A model generated the notes under the pieces. That model was not told the origin of the DNA, ran no database searches, and saw nothing but the letters and a program-made list of their open reading frames with translations. 64,000 bases of DNA from Dysgonomonadaceae bacterium zrk40 (GTDB lineage Bacteria > Bacteroidota > Bacteroidia > Bacteroidales > Dysgonomonadaceae), in assembly GCA_016916535.1 (NCBI GenBank), contig CP070277.1:62001-126000 (forward strand), given 5' to 3'. This document shows positions 27,607 through 36,552 of the stretch, piece after piece. A program made the position numbers and the translations under genes. The stretch's first letter is position 1; each line of letters begins with the position of its first letter.

Positions 27607-27814
27607 GTTGAAAGAGGGTTTCCGCCTGACAATCGGAAAATCGATCCACGCCTACCTGCGGACAACCCGGATCGAAGCCGCCGCCGACCTGATTTCGGCC
27701 GGCGCAAGCGTGACCGAAGCCGCCCTCGCCGTCGGCTTCGAAAATCTGAGCCACTTCAGCAAGGCCTTCCGCGCCGAAAAAGGCGTTCTGCCCAGCCGCT
27801 ATGGCGCCGTTTGA
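27607..27814 (+). pseudogene. AraC-family regulator, C-terminal fragment
   Basis: From the right end of the IS, 69 codons read the second helix-turn-helix of an AraC/XylS regulator: PLKEGFRLTIGKSIHAYLRT, TRIEAAADLISAGASVTEAA, and VGFENLSHFSKAFRAEKG. The N-terminal sensor domain and most of the first HTH were lost at the insertion. Not functional. Confidence 0.8.
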
Positions 27815-28186
27815 CCAACAGAACGACACGCGGAGCTCGCCATGACACGAAGCTTGTCCTCATACGTTGTTCGTGGTCGAAACGCGTCGTCAGACGCACA
27901 CCCTGCCCGCCGGTCATCAAGACCATTGCCGGCATATGATTCCCAGCATTTGCGCTGAATGTTTCTGAAGCCAGTTCGTCCGATCACTGTCGAGCAGCCG
28001 GCTATTGGTTTCATACCGTTCAAGGCTCGTCGGCATCGCAGGATGCGCTAATAGCCGGTCGCACTGCGTCAACTTGACCCGCCCTAGCAGCAATCGTTGA
28101 CCGTCACCATAAAAGATGAGTATAAAATACATGTTTTATTCTGACTCGGTCGCTAAGGACTGGCCGATACACTGACCGGTGCCCCC
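27815..28186. other. Intergenic region before the pseudoazurin operon
   Basis: About 370 bases with no supportable gene. The right part carries the NsrR-type site at 28113-28135 described separately. The remainder has no recognised feature. Confidence 0.5.
28113..28135. promoter_or_regulatory. Probable NsrR-binding site upstream of pseudoazurin
   Basis: The 23-bp sequence begins AAGATG and has AAATACAT in its second half, agreeing at most positions with the NsrR consensus (AAGATGYATTT-n-AAATRCATCTT). It ends 51 bases before the pseudoazurin ATG. The cluster encodes an NsrR homologue (34530-34973), which makes NO-responsive repression of this operon likely. Confidence 0.6.
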
Positions 28187-28615
28187 ATGTTCCGCATCTT
28201 CGCCCTCTCGTTTCTCGTCCTGACCACCACGATGGCCCCGGTGCGGGCCGCAGATCATGTCGTGAACATGCTCAACCGGGGTGACGATGGCATCATGGTG
28301 TTCGAGCCCGGTCTGCTCGTCATTGAGCCCGGCGATACTGTGCGCTTTGTTGCCGCCGACCGGGGACACAATGCCGAAACCATTGACGGCATGGTTCCCG
28401 AAGGTGCAGCCGGCTTCGAGGGTCGGCTGAACGAGGAAGTCTTGTTTTCGCCCGATACCGAGGGCGTTTACGCCATCAAGTGCAAACCGCATTACGCCAT
28501 GGGCATGGTCATGATCATCGCGGTCGGTGACGTACAGGCGCCTGACGGCCTCGTCAGCCGTCGTGTCCCGCCACGCGCGCGCAAGCGGTTCGAGGCTTAT
28601 CTCGACGCGCTTTGA
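28187..28615 (+). CDS. paz: Pseudoazurin (periplasmic blue-copper protein)
   Basis: A 142-residue type I copper protein. A 21-residue signal peptide ends in APVRA; mature residue 1 is the Ala of ADHVV. Counting from there, the copper ligands fall at His40, Cys78, His81 and Met86, exactly the pseudoazurin numbering (GHNAE, KCKPHYAMGM). Pseudoazurins donate electrons to copper nitrite reductase and nitrous oxide reductase; neither enzyme is in the window, so the partner is elsewhere. It heads the NO-related operon. Confidence 0.93.
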   Translation: MFRIFALSFLVLTTTMAPVRAADHVVNMLNRGDDGIMVFEPGLLVIEPGDTVRFVAADRGHNAETIDGMVPEGAAGFEGRLNEEVLFSPDTEGVYAIKCKPHYAMGMVMIIAVGDVQAPDGLVSRRVPPRARKRFEAYLDAL

Positions 28616-28700
28616 ACGCTACGACATGCAAAAGGAAATCTTCGATGGCCCATCCCGACAAGCAGATCGACTGTCCTGAAGCAGTCGAAAGGAATCCCTC

Positions 28701-29717
28701 ATGAACGGCCTGAAAACCTTCCCACTTCGCCGCCGCACGTTCCTTACCGGAATGGCCGGCATGGCAAGCCTGCCCGCAATCGGCTTTGGCGCGGGCCATG
28801 CCGCAGCCGCGGCGCCGCTTGCGCAAATATCGCTATCCGGGCCGCCTGCCGGACCGTCGATCACGCTCGCTCAGGCCGCGGCCACGGGCGCGTTCTCGAA
28901 GATCGCCGATAAGGCCGCATTCAACGTCTGGCGCAATCCCGACGAAGTCCGTGCCGGGATCACCTCCGGCCAGATGTCGCTAGTGGTGATGCCGGTCCAG
29001 GCAGCCGCCAACATGTATAATCGCGGCTTCGGCGTTCGGCTTGTCAACACGCTGACCAACGGACTGCTCTATATCATCGTCACCGACCCGTCTCTGCAAA
29101 CGGTCGCAGCCTTGCGCGGCAGAAAGCTTGCGGTCCCGTTCCGCAACGACACGCCCGATCTAATCCTCAAGCGACTTTTCAAGGCCCACGATATCAATCC
29201 CCAACAAGACCTTTCGCTCGACACCACCGGCACGCCAATCGAAGCCATGCAACTCCTGCTGAGCGGCAGGATCGACGCCGCGCTTGTGCCGGAGCCGGCC
29301 GCTTCAGCCGCCATCATCAAAGGCAAGGCCGCGGGTGTGACAGTCACCCGCGCAATCGACGTGCAGAAAGCCTGGGGCGAGACGATGAATGTGCCGCCGG
29401 TTCTGCCGCAGGCAGGCCTTGCGGTGACAGAGCCATTCCTCGAAGACAATGGAACCCTCATCCCCGAACTTCATCAGGCACTGGTTGCGGCAACGGCCGC
29501 CGTCAACGCAGAGCCGGCAGAAGCCGCCAACAACGCGGCCTCTGCGCTTGGCATGCCCTGGCCTGTTCTGAAAGAAGCGATCGGCTATTCCAACCTGACG
29601 GCAACACAGGCAACCACGGCGCGACCGGCAATCGAATCCCTGTTGTCGATCCTTGCCGACAGCGATCCCGGCATTATCGGCGGAAAGCTTCCTGATGACG
29701 GATTTTACCTACTTTAG
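28701..29717 (+). CDS. NitT/TauT-family ABC substrate-binding protein with Tat signal
   Basis: A 338-residue exported protein. The N-terminus has a twin-arginine signal (PLRRRTFLTGMAG), suggesting export in folded form, possibly with a cofactor. The body matches the nitrate/sulfonate/taurine-type binding fold (LRGRKLAVPFRNDTPDLILK, LLSGRIDAALVPEPAASAAI). Its substrate cannot be read from sequence. Placement after pseudoazurin and before two NnrS genes links it to NO or nitrogen-oxide stress, perhaps metal or cofactor supply. Confidence 0.82.
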   Translation: MNGLKTFPLRRRTFLTGMAGMASLPAIGFGAGHAAAAAPLAQISLSGPPAGPSITLAQAAATGAFSKIADKAAFNVWRNPDEVRAGITSGQMSLVVMPVQAAANMYNRGFGVRLVNTLTNGLLYIIVTDPSLQTVAALRGRKLAVPFRNDTPDLILKRLFKAHDINPQQDLSLDTTGTPIEAMQLLLSGRIDAALVPEPAASAAIIKGKAAGVTVTRAIDVQKAWGETMNVPPVLPQAGLAVTEPFLEDNGTLIPELHQALVAATAAVNAEPAEAANNAASALGMPWPVLKEAIGYSNLTATQATTARPAIESLLSILADSDPGIIGGKLPDDGFYLL

Positions 29718-30537
29718 CGCAAGCGTCTTGCGCCCCGTGCTGGATCGCCTCGGCCGGACCGGGCAGTTTCTCTGGTCCGGCTTTGCGGGGCTGGCAGCAT
29801 TTTCGCTGCTTGCCGCCGTCTGGCAATACGGGCACGAGCAATGGGGGGCGTTCATTCTGCCCTCCCCGATTGCAACACTTACCGCCACATGGTCGATCCT
29901 GTCCGATCCAGCCGCATGGTCGCTGATCGCGCAGACTGTCGGACGTGCGCTCCAGGGCTTCCTCCTCTCCGCGTTTTCCGGTGCGTTGCTCGGCGTGGTC
30001 GCCGGCCATTCCCCGGCAACGATCCGACTAGCGCGGCCGCTGATCACGATCCTGATCGGCGTGCCGCCGATCGCCTGGATTGTTCTGGCCCTGATCTGGT
30101 TCGGCGCGGGCGACGGAACCGTCATCGCAACTGTGGTGGTGACGGCCGTCCCCATCATCTTTGCGGGAACGGCCGAGGGTATTCTGAGCCGCGACCGGAA
30201 GCTCGATGACATGGCGCGCGTCTTCGGCGCAAATGCCTGGCGCAGGATGACAAGCCTGCGTCTGCGACAACTCACTGCCCATCTGTTTCCCGCCCTGACG
30301 CTGGCCCTCGGCATGTCTTTCAAGGTCGCGGTCATGGCCGAACTGCTGGCCAATGTCGGCGGAATCGGCGGCGAACTGTCGGCAGCCCGCAGTTATCTCG
30401 ATATCACGCAGGCGCTCGCCTGGGTCATGATCGCGGTGATCGCGCTGCTGATCTTCGAATATGGCGTCATCCATCCAATCCGGTCCGAGTTCGAGCGCTG
30501 GCGACGAGCCGAAATTCCGTGGGGGGTCAAACGATGA
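29695..30537 (+). CDS. NitT/TauT-family ABC transporter permease
   Basis: A 280-residue inner-membrane protein starting at the ATG that overlaps the binding-protein gene by 23 bases (MTDFTYFSASVLRP). Six or so hydrophobic segments and the EAA loop (LDDMARVFGANAWRRMTSLR) mark a BPD-type permease of the SsuC/NrtB/TauC type. The GVPPIAWIVLALIWFGAGDG stretch is family-typical. Its stop overlaps the ATPase start. Confidence 0.88.
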   Translation: MTDFTYFSASVLRPVLDRLGRTGQFLWSGFAGLAAFSLLAAVWQYGHEQWGAFILPSPIATLTATWSILSDPAAWSLIAQTVGRALQGFLLSAFSGALLGVVAGHSPATIRLARPLITILIGVPPIAWIVLALIWFGAGDGTVIATVVVTAVPIIFAGTAEGILSRDRKLDDMARVFGANAWRRMTSLRLRQLTAHLFPALTLALGMSFKVAVMAELLANVGGIGGELSAARSYLDITQALAWVMIAVIALLIFEYGVIHPIRSEFERWRRAEIPWGVKR

Positions 30538-31286
30538 AGACCGGCCTCACCCTGAAAGGGCTCCGTCATGCCTATCTCGGCCGCACGGTGTTGGACCATA
30601 TCGACCTTGAGGTACCAGCGTCCGAGATCGTCGCCCTGGTTGGACCCTCCGGCAGCGGAAAAAGCACGCTGGTTCACCTTGCTGCTGACTTGCTGACGCC
30701 AATCGGCGGTCGGGTTGAGCGCAATTACAAACGCCATGCGATGATTTTTCAGGAACCGAGATTGCTGCCCTGGGCCACGGCGGCCGAAAATATCGTCTAT
30801 CCCTTGAGGATCTCCGGCACCTCGCGCCGGGAGGCCAGGGCGAGGTTGAAGTCTGTTGCAGCCAAGGTCGCACTCCTACCGGACGACCTTGAAAAATATC
30901 CGGGCGAGCTTTCCGGCGGAATGCGCCAGCGCTGCGCAATCGCGCGCGCGTTGATTGTCGCGCCGGACTTTATCTATTTCGATGAGCCTTTCACCGCTTT
31001 GGATGTTGCACTGAAACGGCGGATGCAGGATCTCGTGATCGCCGCGACGCAATCGTCCAGCTTCGGCGGTATCTTCGTGACCCACGATCTGATGGAAGCC
31101 GCACGGATAGCCCACCGAGTGGCCGTGCTGGATGTCGGCGGCGGCGGGATTGTCGGCGAACGTCTGGTTCCCGGAACGCCTGGCATGCGCGACGATGCCG
31201 AGCTTTTCGCGCTTTCGCAGCGCTGGATACGCGAAGACACCGCCTTTCGTCATATTCACGACGTCGACGAAAGGATGAGCGGATGA
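30534..31286 (+). CDS. NitT/TauT-family ABC transporter ATP-binding protein
   Basis: A 250-residue ATPase, start taken at the ATG overlapping the permease stop (ATGA). Walker A GPSGSGKST, Q-loop IFQEPRLLPWATAAENI, signature LSGGMRQRCAIARAL and Walker B FIYFDEPFTALD. The QEPRLLPW motif is diagnostic of the nitrate/sulfonate/taurine ATPases. Overlaps the first nnrS gene, so the transporter and nnrS are translationally coupled. Confidence 0.92.
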   Translation: MKTGLTLKGLRHAYLGRTVLDHIDLEVPASEIVALVGPSGSGKSTLVHLAADLLTPIGGRVERNYKRHAMIFQEPRLLPWATAAENIVYPLRISGTSRREARARLKSVAAKVALLPDDLEKYPGELSGGMRQRCAIARALIVAPDFIYFDEPFTALDVALKRRMQDLVIAATQSSSFGGIFVTHDLMEAARIAHRVAVLDVGGGGIVGERLVPGTPGMRDDAELFALSQRWIREDTAFRHIHDVDERMSG

Positions 31287-32503
31287 GCCTTGTCGATACA
31301 TCCGTTCTGCGCGGCCGGCGCAGCTTCCTGCACGTTCTCGGCGATGAAGGTTTCCGGCTGTTCTTCCCCTTGAGCGCCCTCTACGCGGCCGTCTGGCCGT
31401 TCCTGTGGGTGGTGGTCCATGGCTACGAACTTCCCGCGGTTGGGGCAATACCACCGAGCATCTGGCATGTGCACGAGATGATCATCGGAGCGTTCGGCGC
31501 TGCACTTCTGGGCTTCTTAACAACGGCCATCCCGGAATGGACGGACACGCCGCGCCTTCGCGGCAAGGCGCTCTATGCACTCGCGGCAATCTGGGGTGTT
31601 GCACGCATTTGCGGGCTGGTCGGCGCTGAGGGTGTTTTTTGGATAGGCGCCATCACGGATATTGTCTGGACCGGCTTTCTTGCGGCCTATGTGCTTCGCG
31701 TCAGCCTGGACAAGAAGAACAGCAGACTGACCGGTTTTATCCTTTGGCTTGCAGGCCTGTGGCTTTGCGAAACGGCAACGCGTTATGCCTTCGCCACCGG
31801 AAACGTGGAACATGCGCAGCTTTTCACCCACCTTTCGGGTTTCATCTTCCTCGGGCTGCTCGGTCTTGCTCTGGCACGCATCACAGTGCCCGTTACCAAC
31901 GACATTCTGGATCCTTCGGGAGAGACATCCCCGTTCAGGCCGCATCCCGGGCGTCTCAATCTCGCCCCCGGTGTGATGACCATCCTGATCGCGGCGGAAC
32001 TTTCCGGATTGTCCTCCGAGGTCACGGGATTTGTCTTCATCGCCGCCGGTGCGGCCTTTCTCGACCGCGTGGCCGAAGCTTTCGTCGGACGCGCTTTTTT
32101 CCGGGCTGAAATCGCAGTGCTGGCCGGATCAAGCGCGCTGGCAGGCATCGGCCTCATCGCGATCGGCTGCGCCCGGCTAGGGCTGCCGGTAATGGAAACC
32201 ACCGGCCTGCACATAGCCCTGATGGGAGGGCTTGGCCTCGGCGTCATCGCGGTCTTCTGCATTGCCGGATTAAGACACACGGGTCAGCCGCTCGCATTCT
32301 CCGTGGCGACGAAGATTACAATCGCACTGATCGTCATCGCGATCGCAATCCGAACTCTTCCAGAATTCGGGATCGCGTCCGGGCTCGTCGGTCACCACCA
32401 CGCAGTGGCGGCAATTTTCTGGGCCGGCGGCTTTCTGCTCTGGCTCAGGGTCTACTGGCCAGCGTTCGCCGATCCTGCAACACTCAACCAACATGATTGC
32501 TGA
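31283..32503 (+). CDS. nnrS: NnrS family heme/copper membrane protein, first copy
   Basis: A 406-residue polytopic membrane protein (about 12 hydrophobic segments). Hallmark stretches: FRLFFPLSALYAAVWPFLWV, IWHVHEMIIGAFGAALLGF with the conserved WHxHE, and LTTAIPEWTDTPRL. NnrS proteins belong to NO regulons and relieve nitrosative stress, possibly by protecting iron from dinitrosyl complexes; Rhodobacter NnrS was found to contain heme and copper. Start overlaps the ATPase stop (ATGA). Confidence 0.92.
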   Translation: MSLVDTSVLRGRRSFLHVLGDEGFRLFFPLSALYAAVWPFLWVVVHGYELPAVGAIPPSIWHVHEMIIGAFGAALLGFLTTAIPEWTDTPRLRGKALYALAAIWGVARICGLVGAEGVFWIGAITDIVWTGFLAAYVLRVSLDKKNSRLTGFILWLAGLWLCETATRYAFATGNVEHAQLFTHLSGFIFLGLLGLALARITVPVTNDILDPSGETSPFRPHPGRLNLAPGVMTILIAAELSGLSSEVTGFVFIAAGAAFLDRVAEAFVGRAFFRAEIAVLAGSSALAGIGLIAIGCARLGLPVMETTGLHIALMGGLGLGVIAVFCIAGLRHTGQPLAFSVATKITIALIVIAIAIRTLPEFGIASGLVGHHHAVAAIFWAGGFLLWLRVYWPAFADPATLNQHDC

Positions 32504-32511
32504 GAAGAACA

Positions 32512-33705
32512 ATGACGACAATGGCAAGACTGCGCGCATGGCAGGGACCGGCGATTTTCAGCTATGGTTTCCGGCCCTTCTTCCTTTTCGGCGCGCTTGA
32601 CGCCGCCCTGCTGATCGCACTCTGGGTGCCGTGGTATCTGGGCTTTATTCAAGTGCCGAGCATGTTCACGCCCGTCTCATGGCATGTGCACGAACTGCTT
32701 TACGGCTATGTTCCAGCGATCATCGCCGGCTTTCTTCTGACCGCCGTTCCCAACTGGACGGGCCGTCTGCCGGTGGTCGGCTGGCCGCTTGCGGGCCTGT
32801 TTGGCCTCTGGCTTGGCGCGCGGGTCCTCGTCGCCTTTTCGGCTTCGCTGACGCCCGCCCTTGTCTATCTCGCTGCCCTCGCTTTCCCGCTGGCGCTGAT
32901 CGGGTTTCTGACGCGGGAAATTCTGGCCGGGCGTAACTGGCGGAACCTGAAGGTGGTCTTGGTTCTCACCCTTTTTACCACCACGCAGATCCTGTTTTAC
33001 TACGAAAACAGCCGCTACGGCACGTCGGTCTATGCCGAACGCGCCGCGATCGCCCTCATCATCATGCTGATCCAGATCATCGGCGGCCGGGTGGTTCCAA
33101 GCTTCACCCGAAACTGGCTCAAGAAGCAGGGTTCTCCGGTTCTTCCGCCTGCTTTCGGCCAATTCGACCGGTTCGTGATGGTGATGAGCGCTGCCGGTCT
33201 CTGCGCATGGGTCGTGTTCCCTGCATTCGACATAGAAGAGCCGGTGCTGGGTTTGCTGCTGATGGCCATCGGTGCCTTCAACCTGTTCCGGCAATGGCGC
33301 TGGCGACCACTGAAAACCCTGGCTGAGCCGCTGGTCTTCATTCTGCATCTGGCGTTCCTGCCGGTCAGTCTCGGCTTCGTCTTCGCCGGCTATGCTGCCT
33401 TTACGGGCGATGGGGGCGCTGAAAGTGCGGCGATCCACTGCTGGACCGTCGGCGCCATCGGCGGCATGACGCTTGCAATCATGACCCGCGCCAGCCGCGG
33501 CCACACCGGCCATCCGCTGACGGCGCCGCCGGCAACGGCGGCAATCTATCTGGCGATCATGATCGCACTGGTCCTGCGTCTTGCGGCCGCTTTCAATCCC
33601 AACTGGACATTCACGCTGATGCCCTTCGCCGGTCTGGCGTGGGTTCTCGCCTTTGCCGGCTTCTGCGTGGTCTACGGACCAATGCTGCTCAGGCCTCGCG
33701 GCTGA
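32512..33705 (+). CDS. nnrS: NnrS family membrane protein, second copy
   Basis: A 397-residue paralogue of the preceding protein: FSYGFRPFFLFGALDAALL, SWHVHELLYGYVPAIIAGF, and LLTAVPNWTGRLP. The paired WHVHE motif and about 12 TM segments are retained. It begins eight bases after the first nnrS stop. Two divergent nnrS copies in one operon are unusual and suggest different partners or a heteromer. Confidence 0.9.
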   Translation: MTTMARLRAWQGPAIFSYGFRPFFLFGALDAALLIALWVPWYLGFIQVPSMFTPVSWHVHELLYGYVPAIIAGFLLTAVPNWTGRLPVVGWPLAGLFGLWLGARVLVAFSASLTPALVYLAALAFPLALIGFLTREILAGRNWRNLKVVLVLTLFTTTQILFYYENSRYGTSVYAERAAIALIIMLIQIIGGRVVPSFTRNWLKKQGSPVLPPAFGQFDRFVMVMSAAGLCAWVVFPAFDIEEPVLGLLLMAIGAFNLFRQWRWRPLKTLAEPLVFILHLAFLPVSLGFVFAGYAAFTGDGGAESAAIHCWTVGAIGGMTLAIMTRASRGHTGHPLTAPPATAAIYLAIMIALVLRLAAAFNPNWTFTLMPFAGLAWVLAFAGFCVVYGPMLLRPRG

Positions 33706-33710
33706 AACGG

Positions 33711-34400
33711 TTACAGCCAGGCCATCGGATCGACGCCGATCAGCAGACGGTGTCCCTGCAACAGGAACCAGACATAGAAGGCCAGCCCAAGGCTGGTCCA
33801 GAGCCAGAAGTCTCGATCCATCCGCAGATGCGTGCGCCCTTCAATGAGCGCCAGAAATGGCACAACGGAGGTTTGCGCGCGCACCGTCGCCCACTCGCCA
33901 TCGCCCAACCGGCGGCGCGCACGACGGTCGAGCACAGGTATTCCGGCAAGCGCGAGCAACCCCATGCCGCCAAACAGGATCAGCGACACGACATCCCCGT
34001 TCGGCGGAATATGGGCGAGCGACCAGATCAGAAAACCGATCAGCACGGGGTGGCGGGTTATGGCGGTGATCGGGCCATGCGCGCCCGCCTCGCCACTGCG
34101 CCGGAAGGTGATCGAAAGCCGGTTTTGCGCCGCAAGCCCGGCTGTGATGAACCAGAAGGCGAACGGCATCGCGATTACGGGCACAAGAGCCTGCCAGGGC
34201 GCTGGATACCAGAGATAAATCAACGGTGCCTGCCGGGCCGCGACGATGATCCAGACCAGAAGCAGGATCGACAGAAAAGAATAGGCGAAGAGATAGACAG
34301 GACGCCCTAGCAGGGCGATCAGCCTTGTCCGCACGGGGGGCGCCGGCGGAATGACATGGGCCAGCAGGAAAGCGAAAATCGCGAGCAGAAAATTCGTCAT
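33711..34400 (-). CDS. nnrU: NnrU family membrane protein
   Basis: A 229-residue membrane protein with five or six hydrophobic segments and the NnrU signature: HPVLIGFLIWSLAHIPPNGD and GLLALAGIPVLDRRARRRLG. NnrU is encoded with NO-reduction genes and resembles methyltransferase-like isoprenylcysteine enzymes in fold; its function is unproved. It converges on the nnrS operon and diverges from nsrR. Confidence 0.88.
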   Translation of the reverse strand: MTNFLLAIFAFLLAHVIPPAPPVRTRLIALLGRPVYLFAYSFLSILLLVWIIVAARQAPLIYLWYPAPWQALVPVIAMPFAFWFITAGLAAQNRLSITFRRSGEAGAHGPITAITRHPVLIGFLIWSLAHIPPNGDVVSLILFGGMGLLALAGIPVLDRRARRRLGDGEWATVRAQTSVVPFLALIEGRTHLRMDRDFWLWTSLGLAFYVWFLLQGHRLLIGVDPMAWL

Positions 34401-34428
34401 GTCTTGGTCCCGCCTTCGGACGAAATAT

Positions 34429-34458
34429 AAGATTCATCTTCGGTATATGATAATACCG
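34429..34458. promoter_or_regulatory. Dyads in the nnrU-nsrR divergent region
   Basis: AAGAT-TC-ATCTT (34429-34440) resembles merged NsrR half-sites (AAGATG/CATCTT). It is followed by CGGTAT-N6-ATACCG (34441-34458), a perfect 6-bp dyad. Either may serve NsrR autoregulation or control of nnrU. Confidence 0.45.
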
Positions 34459-34529
34459 GCAACAGAGGAAATGCCCGGATGCGGAACGTCCTCTGCGTTC
34501 CGCCGCCACAGCATCCACGGAGTGCGTTC

Positions 34530-34973
34530 ATGCGTCTGACAACCTTTTCCGATTATGCGCTGCGCGTATTGATGTACGCGGCATCCGCCGGCGACCGGCT
34601 GATCACCATCGAAGAGACGTCGACCGCCTATGCGATCTCGAAGACGCATCTGATGAAGGTCGTGAATGTTCTGACCAGACACGGATATCTGGTCAGCGTG
34701 CGCGGGCGCTCCGGCGGTTTCCGGCTGGCGCTGCCGCCCGAGCGGATCAATCTCGGTGCGGTCATTCGTGCAACGGAAGCCGATTTCGCGCTTGTCGAGT
34801 GCTTTGCGACCGGCAACCAGTGCGTGGTCACGAAAACCTGCAAGCTGCCGGCGATCCTGAACGAAGCGCTTATATCCTTCCTCACCGTTTTTGATCACTA
34901 CACGCTCGCCGACATCGTGCTGTCGCCCCAGGTCTTCGGGCCGGGGTCACCGGCACGATCCTCTCCGCCATAA
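34530..34973 (+). CDS. nsrR: NsrR, nitric-oxide-sensing Rrf2-family repressor
   Basis: A 147-residue Rrf2 protein starting MRLTTFSDYALRVLMYAAS; the upstream extension to 34479 is unlike the family. Winged HTH in the first 80 residues and the SGGFRLALPPERINLGAVIR wing are typical. The three cysteines that hold an iron-sulfur cluster are present: Cys91, Cys98, Cys104 (ECFATGNQC then VVTKTCKL). NO damages the cluster and releases DNA. The probable target site lies before pseudoazurin. Confidence 0.9.
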   Translation: MRLTTFSDYALRVLMYAASAGDRLITIEETSTAYAISKTHLMKVVNVLTRHGYLVSVRGRSGGFRLALPPERINLGAVIRATEADFALVECFATGNQCVVTKTCKLPAILNEALISFLTVFDHYTLADIVLSPQVFGPGSPARSSPP

Positions 34974-34989
34974 GGCGAGACGACAAGAC

Positions 34990-35290
34990 AGATCCGTCTC
35001 GCCTCCTCTATGGCCAGCGTATGGCGGGAATGGCTCGCTTTCGATACGGCGCTGACGCCGCCAGATGCACATGTCGATCGCGCCTGGTGATGCGGTATCA
35101 TGCCGGGCGCGAAAGCCACGCCCGGATCGTCATAGCGCAAGCCGTCCATCATCTCTTCATGCATCCCCATCATCGACTGTTCGTAGGCTTCGATCACCGT
35201 CAGAGTGCCAGCTCCGGAGCGCCTGCCCCCAGCTCGCCATCGCCTCCGTTCATATCCGCCAGAGCCAGCGGTCCGCGCGGAAAAAGGCGG
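34990..35290 (-). pseudogene. DUF305-family remnant, frameshifted
   Basis: On the minus strand, EAYEQSMMGMHEEMMDGL and DPGVAFAPGMIPHHQAR match the DUF305 (ferritin-like, metal-binding) core. The frame is lost directly after PHHQA: the expected AIDMA continuation is found one base out of frame. What follows is degraded. Probably inactive. Confidence 0.5.
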
Positions 35291-35293
35291 CAT

Positions 35294-35935
35294 GAAGACC
35301 CCAATAGACGGTCAAGAAAATCACCAGCGCCGAAGCAAGACCGAGTGGGACGCCGATGAGCGAACGCAGGGGCGAATGATCTACGAAGGTTACGGATGGG
35401 CAAGAAAAGCCGCTTCGAGTCCATGCAACGTTCGACCTTGTGAAACCCGTTCCTGGCATGGCTGGCATCGCCACGTCTCGCTCGTCATGCTCGCCTTCGC
35501 CATGATGGCCACCATCCGCCATCATGCCAACGCCGCGCCACCCCCAAAAACGGTGCGTCGCATCGCCAACCGCCTCGCGCGTCAGCAAATCCGACCCGCA
35601 CACATCATCTCATGGTCGCTCTGGCGACGAGCCCATATCAAATCAAAATCGCAACTGTAATGCTAACATCAGACACTTCGCCGCACCGGCTCCCACGCCA
35701 GCCCACTTGACTTTGATCGATTGCGAGGACACACCTTATCACTATGAACTATACGAGTTTCCATCTCCGCTCCCAACGGGTTCGCCTTAACGTAGGCAAA
35801 TAGCCCCCGGCCTGGTCGCGTCGCGCCCCGGTCGCGGGGCACGGGCATTTTGCCACCGGGCGCTCGAAACAGCGCCTGTCAAGCGACACAAATCCCTAGA
35901 TAGCAGAGATAACGCCCGCACTCGCGGCCTTCATT
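35294..35935. other. Degraded region with no intact gene
   Basis: About 640 bases. A minus-strand frame (35250-35603) has one hydrophobic segment (GVPLGLASALVIFLTVYWGL) and a His-rich stretch, possibly a small membrane-protein remnant formerly next to the DUF305 gene. Nothing else could be supported. Confidence 0.35.
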
Positions 35936-36160
35936 TTGCTGATGATCTCAGCAAGGAGACAGACTGCGCCTTCAAACCAAAAGAAACTGCGCAAACCTGC
36001 AATTGTTCTGACGAAAACCGACCACAAGCGCCTTCTGCTTCTTGCCGAACGCTTTGCCGAGCAGAATGCTGGCCTTGCCGATTTTCTTCTCAGCGAACTC
36101 GAACGCGCTCGTATTGTTGAAGACGAACGCATTGCTACTGATGTGGTGCGCCTGCCACCG
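35936..36160 (+). pseudogene. Rnk/GreA-type regulator, N-terminal fragment
   Basis: The frame reads KPAIVLTKTDHKRLLLLAER, NAGLADFLLSELERARIVED and ERIATDVVRLPPK, the N-terminal coiled-coil part of the Rnk (nucleoside diphosphate kinase regulator) family, which binds RNA polymerase. The C-terminal GreA-like domain is missing: sequence changes to IS21 transposase near 36160. Not functional. Confidence 0.7.
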
Positions 36161-36552
36161 AAGTGCGGCAAAGATATCGAGGCGTCAGCGTGATCATGCC
36201 AGATAAGGGGAATGTCGAGGGCCTTGTCGGCTATGCCCGGCGTAACTTCATGGTCCCCATCCCGCAGTTTGCGACCTGGGATGCTTTCAATGCCTTTCTG
36301 GAAGAACAGTGCCGGAAGCGCCAATGTGACAGGCTGCGCGGTGAGAGCGAGACGATCGGTGAACGACTGCAGCGCGATCTGGCTGCCATGCAGTCCTTGC
36401 CAGCGTCGCCATTTGACGCCTGCGACCAAGCCAGCGCCAGGGTGACGGCCCAGTCTCTCGTTCGCTACAAGACGAACGACTATTCCGTGCCCGTCGCCTA
36501 TGGCCACAATGGAGACCAAATACGACCTTGCAACTTTTCTAACCAACTATAA
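36161..36552 (+). pseudogene. IS21-family IstA transposase fragment
   Basis: The frame reads MPDKGNVEGLVGYARRNFMV, IPQFATWDAFNAFLEEQCRK and AQSLVRYKTNDYSVPVAYGH, the C-terminal region of IS21-type IstA. The N-terminal HTH, most of the DDE core and the partner IstB are absent. It overlaps the end of the neighbouring LysR gene by a few bases and marks the left boundary of the phosphonate island. Confidence 0.8.
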
